Source: Blastococcus carthaginiensis (lineage in GTDB: Bacteria > Actinomycetota > Actinomycetes > Mycobacteriales > Geodermatophilaceae). From it: a stretch of DNA of 64,000 nucleotides. The notes under the pieces were generated by a model that ran no database searches, was not told where the DNA came from, and worked only from the letters and a program-made list of their open reading frames with translations. Position 1 is the first letter of the stretch. Each line of letters starts with the position of its first letter. This document shows positions 63,104 to 64,000 of this stretch, one piece after another. The position numbers and the translations under genes were made by a program. The DNA lies in contig NZ_JASNFN010000002.1 in the NCBI RefSeq assembly GCF_030731085.1, positions 186,001 through 250,000 of the forward strand. Direction: 5' to 3'.

Positions 63104-64000
63104 CCGCGCTGCTCTGGGCGCTCGTCGCGCTGCCCGCGGTCGTCGGTGCGCTGCTGTGCGGAGCCGGTCGCCGGGCCGACCGGGTGGCGCCGGCCGCCGC
63201 CGTCGGCACCGCCGCCCTGGTGCTGGCCGCGGCGATCGCGGTCGCCGTGTCGCGGCCGGCGGTCTCCGTGCCGTTCCTGCCGGGCGCGGACCTGGGCCTC
63301 GCGGTGGACGCGCTCACCGCCGTGGTGCTGCCCGCAGTCGCCGCGGTCACCCTGCTGGTGCTCGTCTTCTCGGCCGGCGAGATCGCCGGCGCCCGGGGCC
63401 GGTTCTTCGGGTTGGTGCTGCTGTTCGAGGCCGCGGTCGCGCTCACGACCGTCGCCACCACGCTGCCCGCGCTGCTGTTCGCCTGGGAGGTCATGGGCGC
63501 CACCTCCTACGCGCTCATCGCCTTCTCCTGGCGCGATCCCGACCGGGTCGGCGCGGGGACGACGGCCTTCCTCACCACCCGGACCGCCGACGTCGGCCTG
63601 TACGTCGCGGCCGGCGCGGCCCTGGCCGGTGGCGCCGGTCTGGGCCTCGACGAGCTGGCGGACGCCGAGGGGCCGTGGCTGGACGTCGTCGCCGCCGGCG
63701 TGCTGGTCGCGGCCCTGGGCAAGGCGGCGCAGCTGCCCTTCTCGTTCTGGCTGTCGCGGGCGATGGAGGGGCCGAGCCCGGTCAGCGCCCTGCTGCACTC
63801 CGCGGCGATGGTGGCGATGGGCGGCTACCTCCTGCTGCGCACCGCTCCCCTGCTGGCCGCCAGCGGCTGGGCCGACGACGCCGCCGCCTGGGCGGGCGCT
63901 CTCACGGCGGTCGCCCTGGGCGCCGTGGCGGTGGCCCAGCGGGACCTCAAGCAGCTGCTCGCCGCCTCCACCGCGGCGCAGCTCGGCTACGTGGTCCTGG
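63100..64000 (+). CDS. nuoL: NADH-quinone oxidoreductase subunit L (NuoL-like), 3' end cut by window
   Basis: From GTG 63100 the frame is open to the window end (300 codons). Conserved antiporter-like helices: LFAWEVMGATSYALIAFSW with the key Glu, AALGKAAQLPFSFWLSRAMEGPSPVSALLHSAAMVAMGGYLLLR with the key Lys and the SALLHSATMV-like motif (pieces), and VAVAQRDLKQLLAASTAAQLGYVVL. It pumps protons in the membrane arm. GTGA overlap with nuoK; nuoM and nuoN presumably follow outside the window. Confidence 0.93.
   Translation, partial: MTALLWALVALPAVVGALLCGAGRRADRVAPAAAVGTAALVLAAAIAVAVSRPAVSVPFLPGADLGLAVDALTAVVLPAVAAVTLLVLVFSAGEIAGARGRFFGLVLLFEAAVALTTVATTLPALLFAWEVMGATSYALIAFSWRDPDRVGAGTTAFLTTRTADVGLYVAAGAALAGGAGLGLDELADAEGPWLDVVAAGVLVAALGKAAQLPFSFWLSRAMEGPSPVSALLHSAAMVAMGGYLLLRTAPLLAASGWADDAAAWAGALTAVALGAVAVAQRDLKQLLAASTAAQLGYVVL

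Noticed and set aside
1..64000. CRISPR arrays, rRNA or tRNA genes
   Set aside because: No regularly spaced direct repeats of CRISPR type and no conserved rRNA/tRNA segments were seen on reading either strand.

Overview
The window is very GC-rich, gene-dense chromosomal DNA. It uses many GTG starts and has many ATGA/GTGA stop-start overlaps. The gene set includes a mycothiol-linked DinB-like protein, HxlR, TetR and ANTAR regulators, the DUF4178/DUF2617/DUF4247/DUF350/SpeE operon, a cell-wall NlpC/P60 hydrolase and a reduced second complex I operon. Together these point to a high-GC actinobacterium, most likely Geodermatophilaceae (Blastococcus/Geodermatophilus/Modestobacter type). That assignment is inferred from gene style and not from a marker gene. 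No rRNA, tRNA or CRISPR array was found.

Region 1 (1-14.3 kb) is cobalamin supply. cobK faces cbiD; cobM and cobL run back towards cbiD. Next come a TetR regulator with a DinB-like partner, then a cobalamin riboswitch driving a long overlapping operon: AAA+/VWA chelatase, cobO, cobB, the cobalt ECF transporter cbiMNQO, and a CobE-CysG/CobA fusion. Cobalt uptake, precorrin-2 formation, corrin-ring steps, amidation and adenosylation are thus under one B12-sensing leader.

Region 2 (14.3-26.8 kb): a c-di-AMP (ydaO-type) riboswitch precedes a secreted NlpC/P60 hydrolase. An MFS exporter, a DrrAB-like ABC exporter, a flavohemoglobin-DivIVA pair, a membrane-stress operon with a SpeE-like protein, and prfC follow.

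Region 3 (26.8-44.2 kb) is a mosaic of small metabolic and stress genes: hydrolases, SDR, TPP enzyme plus cyclase, PspC, cold-shock protein, a Mug-type glycosylase and a GAF-ANTAR gene with GC-dinucleotide indels. It also holds a TnpB element bounded by 25-bp inverted repeats and a 13-bp direct repeat, inserted exactly at a phosphatase stop codon. A subtilase with a separate propeptide-like gene, VOC and HxlR genes with paired palindromic operators, and a lipoprotein behind a short upstream ORF complete it.

Region 4 (44.2-64 kb): a metallophosphoesterase, a two-component system with a GerMN lipoprotein, and DUF2254. Then come a molybdopterin oxidoreductase that has lost all four predicted 4Fe-4S ligands, DUF421, a cation/proton antiporter, a Cys-rich four-helix protein, a frameshifted formate/nitrite transporter and two formaldehyde-dehydrogenase-like zinc enzymes. 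Last is a reduced complex I operon (NuoA, a cysteine-poor NuoB/NuoD-like fusion, NuoH, J, K, L...) running off the right edge.

Items most worth checking are the TIR-bounded TnpB element, the Fe-S-free complex I module, the cluster-less molybdoenzyme, the CobE-CysG fusion with its internal ribosome-binding site, and two upstream ORFs coupled to their genes.
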